This document shows positions 24,344-34,898 of a stretch of DNA of 64,000 bases, in pieces. The first letter of the stretch is position 1. The number at the start of each line of letters is the position of its first letter. The DNA lies in NCBI GenBank assembly GCA_026008535.1, contig BRKX01000011.1:49522183-49586182 (forward strand). The letters run 5' to 3'. This stretch comes from Perilla frutescens (Eukaryota > Streptophyta > Magnoliopsida > Lamiales > Lamiaceae). A model generated the notes under the pieces. The model was not told the DNA's origin and searched no databases. It was given only the letters and a program-made list of their open reading frames with translations. The position numbers and the translations under genes were made by a program.

Positions 24344-24576
24344 TATCTTTAAAAGTCACACTTAAATTTTCAAGTGTAATTATGAGAGTCCAGGAGTAAC
24401 CCTCTTCATTAAAAAATCCATTTAATTTGTTATCAGAAAATATTTGACCTGATCTCATTATGTTAGTTTATGAAATTTCAAATTTGCTCGTCTAACCTGA
24501 AAAAAAATAAATTAAAAAAAAGCTTTGGACAAGAAATGATATTAAAAATTTTATGTTATAAAAAGGTATCAACAAA
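24344..24576. other. short spacer between Helitron and tRNA gene
   Basis: AT-rich DNA with no gene. It supplies the upstream region of the tRNA-Met gene. Confidence 0.4.
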
Positions 24577-24661
24577 GGGGTGGTGGCGCAGTTGGCTAGC
24601 GCGTAGGTCTCATAGCTTCTGAGTAATCCTGAGGTCGAGAGTTCGAGCCTCTCTCACCCCA
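24577..24661 (+). tRNA. elongator tRNA-Met (CAT) with intron
   Basis: Acceptor strands GGGGTGG and TCACCCC pair fully (one G-T) with discriminator A at 24661. The A box (GGCGCAGTTGGCTAGCGC) and B box (GAGTTCGAGCCTC) are intact. Anticodon CAT is at 24611-24613. An 11-nt intron (about 24615-24625) interrupts the gene one base after the anticodon, the normal position for plant tRNA-Met(e) genes. A T-rich stretch (ATTTCAATTTCC, then TTTTTG) after the 3' end would stop Pol III. Confidence 0.97.
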
Positions 24662-26353
24662 TTTCAATTTCCATTTCAATTTTTGTATCTTTTAAATTTT
24701 AATAAGTTCAATATAGAACAATTTTATATAAATTATGTTTTCCAATACGTATGAAAACTCAATAATTATGGGAGGTAGGAAGTATGTTCATTCTTTTTCT
24801 AATCCATTTTTTTTTTTAAAACTTAATAATTTCAATATCCTCCTTCACAAAATATAAAAGGTATTTTCAGCCTTCTTCTTTTTAATCCTTTTTTTTTCTA
24901 TTTTTTAAAACTTAATAATTTCAATCGTCTCTTTCACAAAATATAAAATGCATTTCCATTCTTATTCCACTTTTTTATATCTGACGTGGAACCTTAATAC
25001 CTTATAAACTATAGTTCCTTTCTATTTTATTTTCTGTTATTTAATATATGTGTTCTTATCTAATAAACAATTAATTGATCGGCGGCAAAGTTGGAAGATA
25101 ACAACGAACGACACTTTTCGACCAAATTTCGGTCGTCTCTATTGCCGATATCCAATAATTTGAGTACGTGAGTTTTAGCATGCACTTAGAGTTGAGATTA
25201 GATATCATTTCGTTTGTGCACTTTTTTCTATATCCATTAATTCATCAATTTAGAATTGTGAAATGGGTCGGGTCGAACTCACTTGCCAGTTGCCAGCTTT
25301 TTTCGGATCGGGTCGAACCTACTTGCCCGGAACCATTTTTGGGCCTAAAATATGAGGCCCAAACCCGCCTCGAATTTTGGGCCAGGTTGGGCCGCCCACG
25401 GGCCCAAAGTTAAAATTCTACTTTTTTAATGGGCCGGCCTGACCCGAAATCATTTCGGACTTGTAAAATCCAACCCAGTCCAGTCCAAAATCGGATTGAG
25501 ACGAGCTAGCTCGGTCGCCGATTTTAACAGCTATATTCATCATGATTATTACTTTAATTAAGGCATTCTCTTGCCATAAGGTTTGATATTTTTTTATCTT
25601 TTAAACAATCTCATATTATTCATTGAAATACAAATATTTTTATAGACAAATTAGTATTTATCCTGTGCGGTGCATAAATAATTATTATTTTTTCTAGATC
25701 TGCAATATTATGATTATTTTTGAATTCTATATGTTATGTTTAATTTTTAAAAATTACTAAAATGACATGCACATACATTAATTAATTAGTTAATGACTAA
25801 TTTTGTGTGGATATGACAAATAAAAAGAAAACTAAATTTTAGGAACTAAATGAAAATCTATTTTAAAAAGATTGAATTGGAATATTTCAAATGGCACGAT
25901 TTTATAGTAATGTATAATTGTCCATTATTAAAGAACATTTGATTTCTTTGAATATATGATATATATGAAAAATATAATTATTTAATTATTTTAAATGATG
26001 AAATTGAAATAGAAAAATAATTAATTATTGCAAATTCTGTTATACTTATATGTTGTTGTTATTATTATACTGCAACACAAATGGAAACTATTTTTTAGGC
26101 GACAAATGTAAAGTACTACAAATCTTTCACCTATGCATAAAAAATAAAATAAAAAATGTTACAAATCTCAAAATTTCAAGTAAAAAAATAATAAATAAGA
26201 TTTCAAAAATTTGCTAAAATACAACGGTTGTAATCTAGACCGTCGTGAAAAATGCAAAAAATAAAAATAAAAACTACAACAATAAATGTCACTTTTATTG
26301 TCTATTAACTCAAAATTGTTGTTTATTATAAAAAACAACTGTCTAAACTATAA
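24662..26353. other. intergenic DNA with a GC-rich repetitive patch
   Basis: At 25256-25530 there is a patch of repeated GGGTCGGGTC / GGGCC-type phrases, probably the subterminal part of an unrecognised transposon. The rest is AT-rich and featureless. No gene. Confidence 0.4.
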
Positions 26354-27238
26354 GAGCATGGTTGGTATGATGGAATGAAATCATGATTCCGAAGTCCATT
26401 CCCAGTCACATGATTGGTATGATTTTTCAGTTGAGAATGGTCATTCCCCAAAGCCTCATTACCATGAACGTGGGATTAGTCATTACTCCCCATCCCCATG
26501 GTATTGTTGATTCTCGATTATCAAACTAAATTTTATTCTATACTTTATTTTTTGTATTGACAAATGAAATCTCATATCCTTATAAAATATTTTATTAGAA
26601 AATACAACTATAATAAATTTAATATTTTTCTAGAAAATTTAAAATAAATTAAATTGTTAAAAAACTAAAGAGAGTTATATAAAAACTCAAAAATCTTCAT
26701 TCATTTTTTAAAATTAATACAAAAAAAAAATTTAAAATACTTCAAAATTATTTGACGATAAATAATATAAAATGTTTCAATTTGAAAAAAATATAATTTT
26801 TTAAAAACTCATTAATAATTTATTAATGATTCGTAAAGTTTTGTAATATTTAACAAAATTACTAATGATATCATTGGAAAAATTTACATAAAATATACAA
26901 ACTCACTAATCATTAGCGAAATACTTGCTAGAAGGATACTCAAATTTTTCACAAATGTTAATAAAGTAAAAAATCGCAAAATATCCAAGAATATGTTATT
27001 AAAATATAATAGTATCTTGAAAGAATAGTAATTTATTATTTAGAAATAGATCATCCAATTCGTGTATTTTATTTACTAATTACATATTGTTATAATAAAT
27101 CAATTCATAAATGTAAGTTTCATTGCTATAATATTACTTGTGATACCAGGTGAATGAATCATTCCATTCTATTTCCATTACCATTCAATTATTAAGTTCA
27201 TTTCATTCTCACTTGATTCTATTCCCACATACCAACAA
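26354..27238. mobile_element. MITE split by the 8-kb MULE
   Basis: The left end GAGCATGGTTGGTATG pairs with a right end that is split. CATACCAACAA stands at 27228-27238 and continues as ATCCCC only after the MULE (35253-35258). The reconstructed ends match at 13 of 16 positions. Flanks TAA (26351-26353) and CAA (35259-35261) may be a mutated 3-bp target site. About 890 bp without the MULE, no coding capacity. Confidence 0.6.
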
Positions 27239-27880
27239 GGGTGAAAAATTAAAGTAGTCAAATTCAAGATAGTAAATGCTTTTTTAGCCAAGTTTGATAA
27301 GTCATACCATTCTATTAAAAAAGTGGTGTAAAAGTCCTACATGCCCCTTTTGTCTTATTTGAAGAATTATCATTTCTTTTCTCCTTTATTAAATGACAAA
27401 ATTATGGCAGCTTTTTTTTTAAAAAAAAAAACGAAAATAAGGATTTATGATTTGGGTAGGTGAATTGTAATTGCATGCATTTAATGTTAGAACCAACAAA
27501 ACTTTACCAATTGAAAAATCACACCATTTTTCAATAAACCCACACCAAATTTTACACAATATTTTGGAGAAGCAACAACATATATCCAAAAAAATTGAGG
27601 CGAGTTTTTAATTTTTGTAACCGTCAATTTGAGCTAATTGGTCGGGTGTGAAGTCTTTTTAAAATTTCATGCAATTTAGCCGTAAGTTATGTTAATTTCA
27701 TAATAGATATATTTAATAGGTATTTAAGTTATAAGATGTTTATTTTGTAATTTTTTAGTGATTGTATATGCATACATTGTTGGTAAATTAGGATATTTTG
27801 TGGTAGATTAACGTGAAATTAAATATTTGGACGTTTTGCAAAAATTAGTAGCATCGAATTTTTTTTCGGATACACAGTGT

Positions 27881-28210
27881 TCTCGTGAGTATTATTGTCA
27901 CGGTTCAGAGATTTCGTGACAATATTGTCACGAAATCTCTGAACCGTGACAATAATACTCACGAGAAGAATACATCTCGTGGCTAAAAAATTATTGTCAC
28001 GAAATGAATAGATTTCGTGACAATTTATTGTCACGATATCTATTGATTTCGTGACAATAATTTTTTTTTAAAATTTTATAATGTCTTCATTTCGTGACAA
28101 TATTGTCACGAGATCATAGAATTCATGACAATATTGTCACGAGATCACCTGAACCGTGACAATATTGTCACGAATTCTATGCTTCCGTGATAATATTCTC
28201 ACGAGATCTT
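27881..28210. repeat. palindrome array 1, before mudrA
   Basis: More than a dozen copies of GTGACAAT or its complement ATTGTCAC, mostly paired into CGTGACAATATTGTCACG-like palindromes 20-45 bp apart. It opens with an 88-bp perfect palindrome (27881-27968). The array ends about 40 bp before the mudrA start codon, just upstream of a splice-acceptor-like TTTGCAG. Confidence 0.95.
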
Positions 28211-28252
28211 TTTTTTTAATTACCTTAATTACTGTTTATTGTTAATTTGCAG

Positions 28253-30814
28253 ATGGCTTGGCAACGTATTGTTGTCCGACATAGCGGTAGATGGGAGAGA
28301 TCTGAGTATGTGGATGGTGAAGATCAGCTGGTGCACCTCCCATTTGACAATTTATCTCGTGATAGATTGGTCGAAGAAATTCAAGATTTTATGGAGACAT
28401 CTCCAACAAGTGTTAGTTATACACTGAGTTATTTGACGAGGTCATTGACAGGGAGGACACTAAAATGACTGTTGAAGACAGATGTTGATTTAGCTCGTTT
28501 GGTCCAGGAGCAAGATGAGCCGGTTGTGTACGTTACTGAGAAATCAATTCTGCAAACTCCAAGTGGAATGCCGTCAAATGATGCTAACGATGAACCAATT
28601 AGAGATGATAGTGTTGATGATCTGTCTTGGGATGATGATGATGATGACGATGACGACGACGAGAATTATGAGAGTGAAATTCGGCGTAAGCAAATTGCTG
28701 AATTTTGTGAATGGATTCGCGAGCCAGGGCGTCTCGATGAGTTTGTCAATATTCTACAGCATGGTGGACCTTACAACTTCTCATCTGAGGATGTTGCTCC
28801 TGATGTTGAAGCTCCGAATGTAGACTTTCCTCCCTTGGGACACTGGTCTATTCCTGTGGCCCATGTTGACGATGCACTAGTAGTAGTACAGGACGACCCA
28901 TCCCCGACAGATATTGATGCGATAGCTGTGGGAAAGACTTTCTTGAAGAAGAAAGATTTGGTAATTGTTGTTGGAAAGTGGCATATGCAGCGTCAAGTGG
29001 AATATTCGGTCTCCCGATCCAGCAAAAGTCGACTAACGGTTATTTGCAAAGAAAACAAGACCTGCCCGTTTAAATTAGTGGCGAGTTCTAAGGGTAGCTT
29101 GTGGATGGTGACTAAATTAGAGGATAATCATATATGTCGGTTGGACCTGACACGTAATGCGCCACAGAAGTTATCCTCTCGAGTAATTGCTGATTTATTT
29201 AAGAAGAGAATCCTAGATGAGGGTTCTATCTTGAAGCCGAGAGCAATGATAGCTGAGATATTGAGGGAGTATGGCATTGAGGTTGAGTACAGTGTTGCAT
29301 TGCGGGCTAGGAATCTCGCAATAGAGATGGTTTACGGTTCTCATGATCAGTCTTTCGCGGTATTGCTTGCATATTTGGAGATGTTGAAGAGGTCGAATCC
29401 TGATACGGTTTATGATTTGGAGACTGATGGTGACTATCGTTTCATGTACACATTTGTTGCTCTAGGAGTTTGTAAAGCGGCATTCAGAGTGTGTATGCGT
29501 CCAGTTATCGCCATTAACGGCACTTATTTGAAGGGGAAGACCAAGGGTATTCTTTTCGTCGCTGTGACGAAAGACGGTAATAAGCAGTGTTTCCCTCTTG
29601 CCATTGGTGTGGGTCCTATTGAGAATGATGCAGCCTGGGCATGGTTCATGGAGCGGTTTAAGAGGGCCTTTGGAGATCGTGATGATTTGGTGATAGTCTC
29701 GGACCAACACGTGAGCATCAAGAATGCTGTTAAGGCAATGTATCCTACAGTGGTCCACAGATTGTGCTATTACCACATCACGAAGAATCTAATTCGAGCA
29801 GGTCGTCATGTGATTTCGATGTTTAAAAGTGCTGCATTTGCATATAGGGAGGAGAAGTTTCTGAAATATCTATCGATGATCTCCTCAAGCCGCGCCGAAG
29901 TTTACAATACATTGCTGAGTATAGGGGTACATCGTTGGGCACGGTCATAATGCCATTCACGTCGTTACAACTTCATGACATCAAATGCAGCTGAATGTTT
30001 CAATGCTCGTTTATTGTGGGCTAGAAGATTGCCCATATGTTCTCTCATTGAGGTTGTCAGGAATGTGATAGAGAAGTGGTTCGACAAGAGACGTGCGAAG
30101 ACAGTATTGAAAGATCACATACTTACAGAATTTGCTTACACAAAATTGAGCTATCAGGTGGAGATGAGCCTTCAGTATGTTGTTCGATGCCATAATGCAC
30201 ATTTGTACAAGGTACAAAAGAACGATAAGAGCTTCATAGTTGACCTTCAAAGGAAAACATGTGAATGTGGTGCATTTCAGCTCGATCAAATCCCTTGTTC
30301 TTATGCAGCGGTTGCTATTCGGTACCGTACCTTTACAAACATGTCTTTTATAAACTCCAGCTATTATGTTTTATTAGTAACTCATTAGAATTATTGTAAC
30401 AGGAGTGTAGGACATGACATATATGATTATGTGGACTTGTATTTCAAGCAAGTTACACTTTGTCTTGCATACCATGATCGTGTACGTTCAGTGTCGAGTC
30501 AGGATGAATGGACAGTCTCAAATTTATTCAAAGTTTGCCCTCCCAAATCAGTTCCCCAGGCAGGTCGACCTAAGGAGGGACGATATCGTTCAGCAGGTGA
30601 AGGCTCAAGTACAAGAAGTAGAAGACAACAAGTATGCTCGATGTGTGGAGGCACTGGCCATAACAGGAAGAAATGTACAGCCCCACAACAGATTGAGCAT
30701 GGAGAATGAGATGCACCTGGCGAAGGGCAACGTCGACCTAAGAGATGTAGTATTTGTCGTCAACCAGGACACAACAAGGGCAAGTGTCCGGATAGAGTTC
30801 AACCTCAAATTTGA
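28253..30814 (+). pseudogene. mudrA-type MULE transposase, decayed
   Basis: Exon 1 (28253-30321) and exon 2 (30403-30814) join in phase (GTACCG...AACAG) into 827 codons interrupted by three in-frame stops: TGA 28466, TAA 29948, TGA 30707. Order: N-terminal region; an acidic Asp run near residue 130; a MuDR DNA-binding domain (about 225-310: GKTFLKKKDLV, CKENKTCPFKL); the MULE transposase core (about 405-510: FPLAIGVGPIENDAAWAWF, VIVSDQH); a SWIM zinc finger (CECGAFQLDQIPCSYA); and two CCHC knuckles (CSMCGGTGHNRKKC, CSICRQPGHNKGKC). The first catalytic Asp is Asn (AINGTYLKG) and the SWIM His is Tyr. A protein from this copy should be inactive. The ATG at 28253 directly follows TTTGCAG, so a noncoding first exon is possible. 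Confidence 0.93.
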
Positions 30815-30984
30815 TGATTGTGAGATGTTGTGAGATGATTGATATTGATATATGATTGTGAGATGTTGTGAGATGATTAATATCACTATTTATGTAGAAA
30901 CTGATGTTGTGAGATGATTGATATTGAGATAAGATTGTTACAGGGTTAATTCCAAATCAAAATATAATTTTGCATTTTTCCTGG

Positions 30985-31170
30985 AAGATTTCGTGACAAT
31001 AATTCTCACGAGATGAAGATCTCGTGACAATTGTCACGAGATCTTCCACTCGTGACAATAATTGTCACGAAATCTTTCTCTCGTGACAATAATTGTCACG
31101 AGATCATCCATTCGTGACAATTATTGTCACGAAATCTTCAAATTGTGACAATAATTCGCACGAGAGCTTC
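30985..31170. repeat. palindrome array 2, between the converging genes
   Basis: Regularly spaced CGTGACAATAATTGTCACG-type palindromes separated by 12-18 bp of AGATCTTC-like DNA. It sits between the 3' ends of mudrA (30814) and the Ulp1 gene (31262), so both transcripts could read through it. Confidence 0.95.
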
Positions 31171-31261
31171 TAAATCAACAATAACATTAATTAAGTCCAA
31201 GTATTAAATCAACATTAAATCAAGTCCAACTACTAAAACACCACATAAGTCAATGTCCTAC

Positions 31262-34200
31262 TCATGCTATCCTCGTACAATTACCGAATATTCTAACAGC
31301 TAAGAGCTTCCTATACTTGTCTAAGTCAGCCGGAGTAGGATCCATCTTGAATGTCTTCGACGAAATCAATCGATTGGCTTGCATGGCAGCAAAAACCCCA
31401 CAACTCACACCATCTGTCTGCCTGAACTGATACATGAGTGGCGTTCTGTAGTACTCCATCGGTCTATGTATCTGAGTACGCCTGGCTCTCTACCAATATC
31501 TGCAGTGCTGCAGCAGGCCTGGAATCAAATGCATCAATGGCCAGAGTTGGTGCTCACGCATCGAATATGTGGGCTCATCCGACGGATCCATCATGTTGTA
31601 CAACAGTGAATCGTATAACTCAACTCGCCAGCAGTCTAGACGAATCCGAAAGGTCACGAAATGTCCATCAACATGGCAAACGGTGATGATCTGCAAACAC
31701 AACAATATACAAAACAGTCATAAAAGAAACATGTATCATAATTGGAATTTAACGATGTTCACTTACATTCTTCGCCTGCCACCAAGGACCCGTCAATAGC
31801 TGCTCCCCTCTGACGATCTGGACCAGCTCATCATCCCAACCCCACCATGCATATTCATAATTGGAGAATGTCTGCGTGAATTCTGTATCATCTGGATGAA
31901 TGCGGGTATACTCATGCACCAACTTATACTGTAACAAACAAATATTAACGTAATTATAAAATCAATTGACTTGGTAGATCAAAATAACAATTGAAAACTT
32001 ATGAAGAATGATGTCTGAAAGATGACTGTGCTCTGTGAATTCACCCCTGCCTTCAATCCACGACCCTCGGCCAGCCTGATTTGAAGGTAAAACAAGATCA
32101 GATCCATCGACAGTGTGGACATATCTCTGTTGTTGTCGAGCAATTCATCAAAGAAGGCATGGTTCAGATCCAGCTCGACCAAATTCACTCTAAGGCCCGC
32201 GTCTGGCCCACAGAATCGAAACTCAACAAATTCCTTCATCGAGCTCGACACACCATATGTGCTCGGCCTAGCCGAGCTACGCCTAACTGGACTGGAATGT
32301 GATCCAACATCCCAATCGTCACCTGTGGGCCCTGCAACCTCAATGTGTACATCCTCAAGATGTGGGCCCTCGACCTGTACTGAAATTAGTTAGTATATTT
32401 ACAAATATTTATCAGAAAAAATCATACAAAACACTACTTACATCGTAATCATGTACCATATAAGGTTCCGCTCGCTGAGGACTCTCTTCCCGTGCATGTT
32501 CTTGATATCTACCCTGAGAGCGACTCCTACTACGGGACCGGGATCGGGATCTAGGGACAAACTTCTTGAACATGTCCTTAACGAAATCCTTCAATCTATG
32601 AAACATGTCATCGTACTCCTGCCTGTGTGCCCTCTCCCGCTCCGCATCGTACTCTCTACGTGCCCTCTCACGCTCCTGCATGATATGGAGCATCTCCCCG
32701 CCTGTTTGACGCGCTACTTCTCGCATCCGCCCAGCATGCTTGCAACACTGGTGATCCTCACTAGTGCTAGACGTGGGAGTGGCCAGTCTAGGACGCTTCT
32801 CTGTAGGGCGACTCCGTCGTCTCCTAGATAACTCAACTGCACTCGTATCTGCACACGTGCGAGAAATACAGCTCCCAGATCGCCTGGAGTGAGACGAAGC
32901 TCTGGGAGGGGAGGGTGCTCTGGGAGGAGAAGGAGCTCTGGGGGGAGAGGGAGCTCTCGGGGGAGAGGGAGCTCTATGCTGATGCGCTCGAGCCAGCTCT
33001 CGGTAAGTGGGCTTTATCCTCTTATTGCGCTGCGCCTCATACGTCACACCCATACAATCACCGAGCACGACACTTCTGTAATATGAAGTGGCCATCTCCC
33101 TCTCACTCGGCTGTAGATATATGAAGCATAATTGCTGCAAATGGTAAAGAATTGATTAGAAACACTTCAAATAATCAAGAAAACACACAGTGCTTAAAAT
33201 AAATGCTCACCTCATCAGAAAACAATGTGCCCAGATGCGCATTCTTCGTCCTAAAGGCCCAGTTCAAACACTTGGGCAATGCGTCTGGTGCTGGAACCTG
33301 TGCACAATGTGTACCGAGTCTCGGTAAGGCCTCATATGCCCACACCTGTCGAATAAGACATTGATCAAATTATATTCAATAAAATAAGATTACACTGATA
33401 ATCGTGACAGAATTGAGATTCATACCAGTAGAGCCCACACCGGTCCATAGAAATGATAAGACAATCTCGCCTTTTCCTCCGTCTTCTTGAATTTTCTCCT
33501 CAGTTCCACCTCAGTGGACGGTACCAAACTCATATAATGCGTCAACAGACTGAATGCATAAGCTCCCCATGGAAATGAGTTCCATCGATCCCGATCCTCG
33601 GCTAAGACCCATACCCAGTCATCTATCATGTGTGTCTGATCATATCCAAAGATCATAGTGTGCAGGAACAGGACATTGGCGACCATGACGTAATCCATGA
33701 GGTCATCTCCTAGTGAATAGGTCCTAAACCTCTCAAGTAGGTCCTTCACTCTCAGAGGTGTCTTGTGCAACTCACGGGAATAGAAAGATCTCCTAGAAAT
33801 CTGATGTGATGCAGACGGATCAAAATCGGATCCTCCGAACTGCAGTCCAGTCACCAGAGCAAACTCACTCGGAGAAAATCTAATATTGGTTTCTCCAATC
33901 CGAAACCAAATATCGTGCTCCCCTGCACCGTCAATAATCACCTCCCTACTCAACAATGCGTGTAGAGCATTGTTACAACTGTTTCCCCCCGCGAAATCTA
34001 TCAGATGTCCGAAACACGACTCTCTCCTAAACTGCTCGAATAGTTCGGGCCCACCACTGATCACGTGGAATACTTCTCTAATTACACTCATATTGTCCTT
34101 CCAGTATAAATTAATCCCGCATGTTATGTTCTGTAAAGCCTCTCTCCTCCACACCCAATCACGCTATTTTTTAAATAATACATATACAAAAAATTAGCAA

Positions 34201-34898
34201 TAAATAATGCAAAAATAAAACAAATATAATTAAATTAAAACTAATTGGACATGATATAGATACCTACATACTGAAAATTCACCAATGATTGAGAAGAAGA
34301 ATTAATTATGACATAACAATTGCAAGCATAACTGATTATACAAGATTAACCACTAGTTTTCGTGACAATATATTATCACGAAATCTGATTTCGTGATAAT
34401 ATATTGTCACGAAATGGCTTCTCGTGACAATATATTTACACGAAATAAGATTTCGTGTAAATATATTGTCACGATAACTATTGGCTCTTTTTTATTCATA
34501 ACATATATTTCGTGGGAATAATTTACACGAAATCGCTCTCGAGAGTATATATAGTCCCGAAATATAATTTCGTGTGTATATTTTGTCCCGATAACGTAAT
34601 CATGAAAAAAATTAATCTTCATATCTGTAAAAATTTTCGATTTCACACAACAATTCATGAATTCATATCGACATCATTCCACCAATTTTCCAACGTTCGA
34701 ACATATTATCAGATGTAAATTCGCAAAAATCAACAACACAATTTAAATACCCTAAAATTCAACCTATTATCATATTTAAATTGACAAAACTCCGCAAATT
34801 TCGACAGGAATAAATTACGCATAACAATTCATGAAATCGAAGGATTTTAGAACACTAACATGTTGAAATTCGACAGCCCAAGGCTCCAAATTCTCCAT
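31262..34898 (-). pseudogene. DUF1985-Ulp1 (KAONASHI-like) gene, decayed
   Basis: Seven exons on the minus strand: 34898-34860, 34163-33426, 33345-33211, 33134-32442, 32374-31999, 31928-31767, 31690-31262. All junctions are GT-AG; all join in phase except exon 5 to 6, which shifts frame. The N-terminus is DUF1985 (SCFGHLIDF, RFSPSEFALVTGLQFG, FPWGAYAF). The linker has four RAPSPP-like repeats and an Arg-Ser tract. The C-terminus is a C48 (Ulp1/SENP) peptidase with His (DGHF), Asp (ELYDSL), Gln and Cys (QTDGVSCGVF) all visible. An in-frame TAG at 31490-31492 falls between Asp and Cys. Ulp1 peptidases remove SUMO; MULE-borne copies have no proven role. The frame break and the stop mark it as a pseudogene unless splicing differs. 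Confidence 0.85.
34358..34600. repeat. palindrome array 3, in the first intron of the Ulp1 gene
   Basis: Two long inverted repeats: 27-bp arms with a 3-nt spacer (34358-34384 / 34388-34414) and 25-bp arms with a 3-nt spacer (34422-34446 / 34450-34474). Decayed copies follow to about 34600. The motifs are the same GTGACAAT family with ATATATT centres. Confidence 0.95.

Noticed and set aside
30985..31170. CRISPR-like regularly spaced repeats
   Set aside because: The units are palindromes with variable short spacers inside a plant MULE. There are no cas genes and no prokaryotic context.
31379..33124. Plus-strand frames across the Ulp1 gene (for example 32451-32831)
   Set aside because: They are antisense shadows of the minus-strand exons carrying DUF1985 and Ulp1 motifs.
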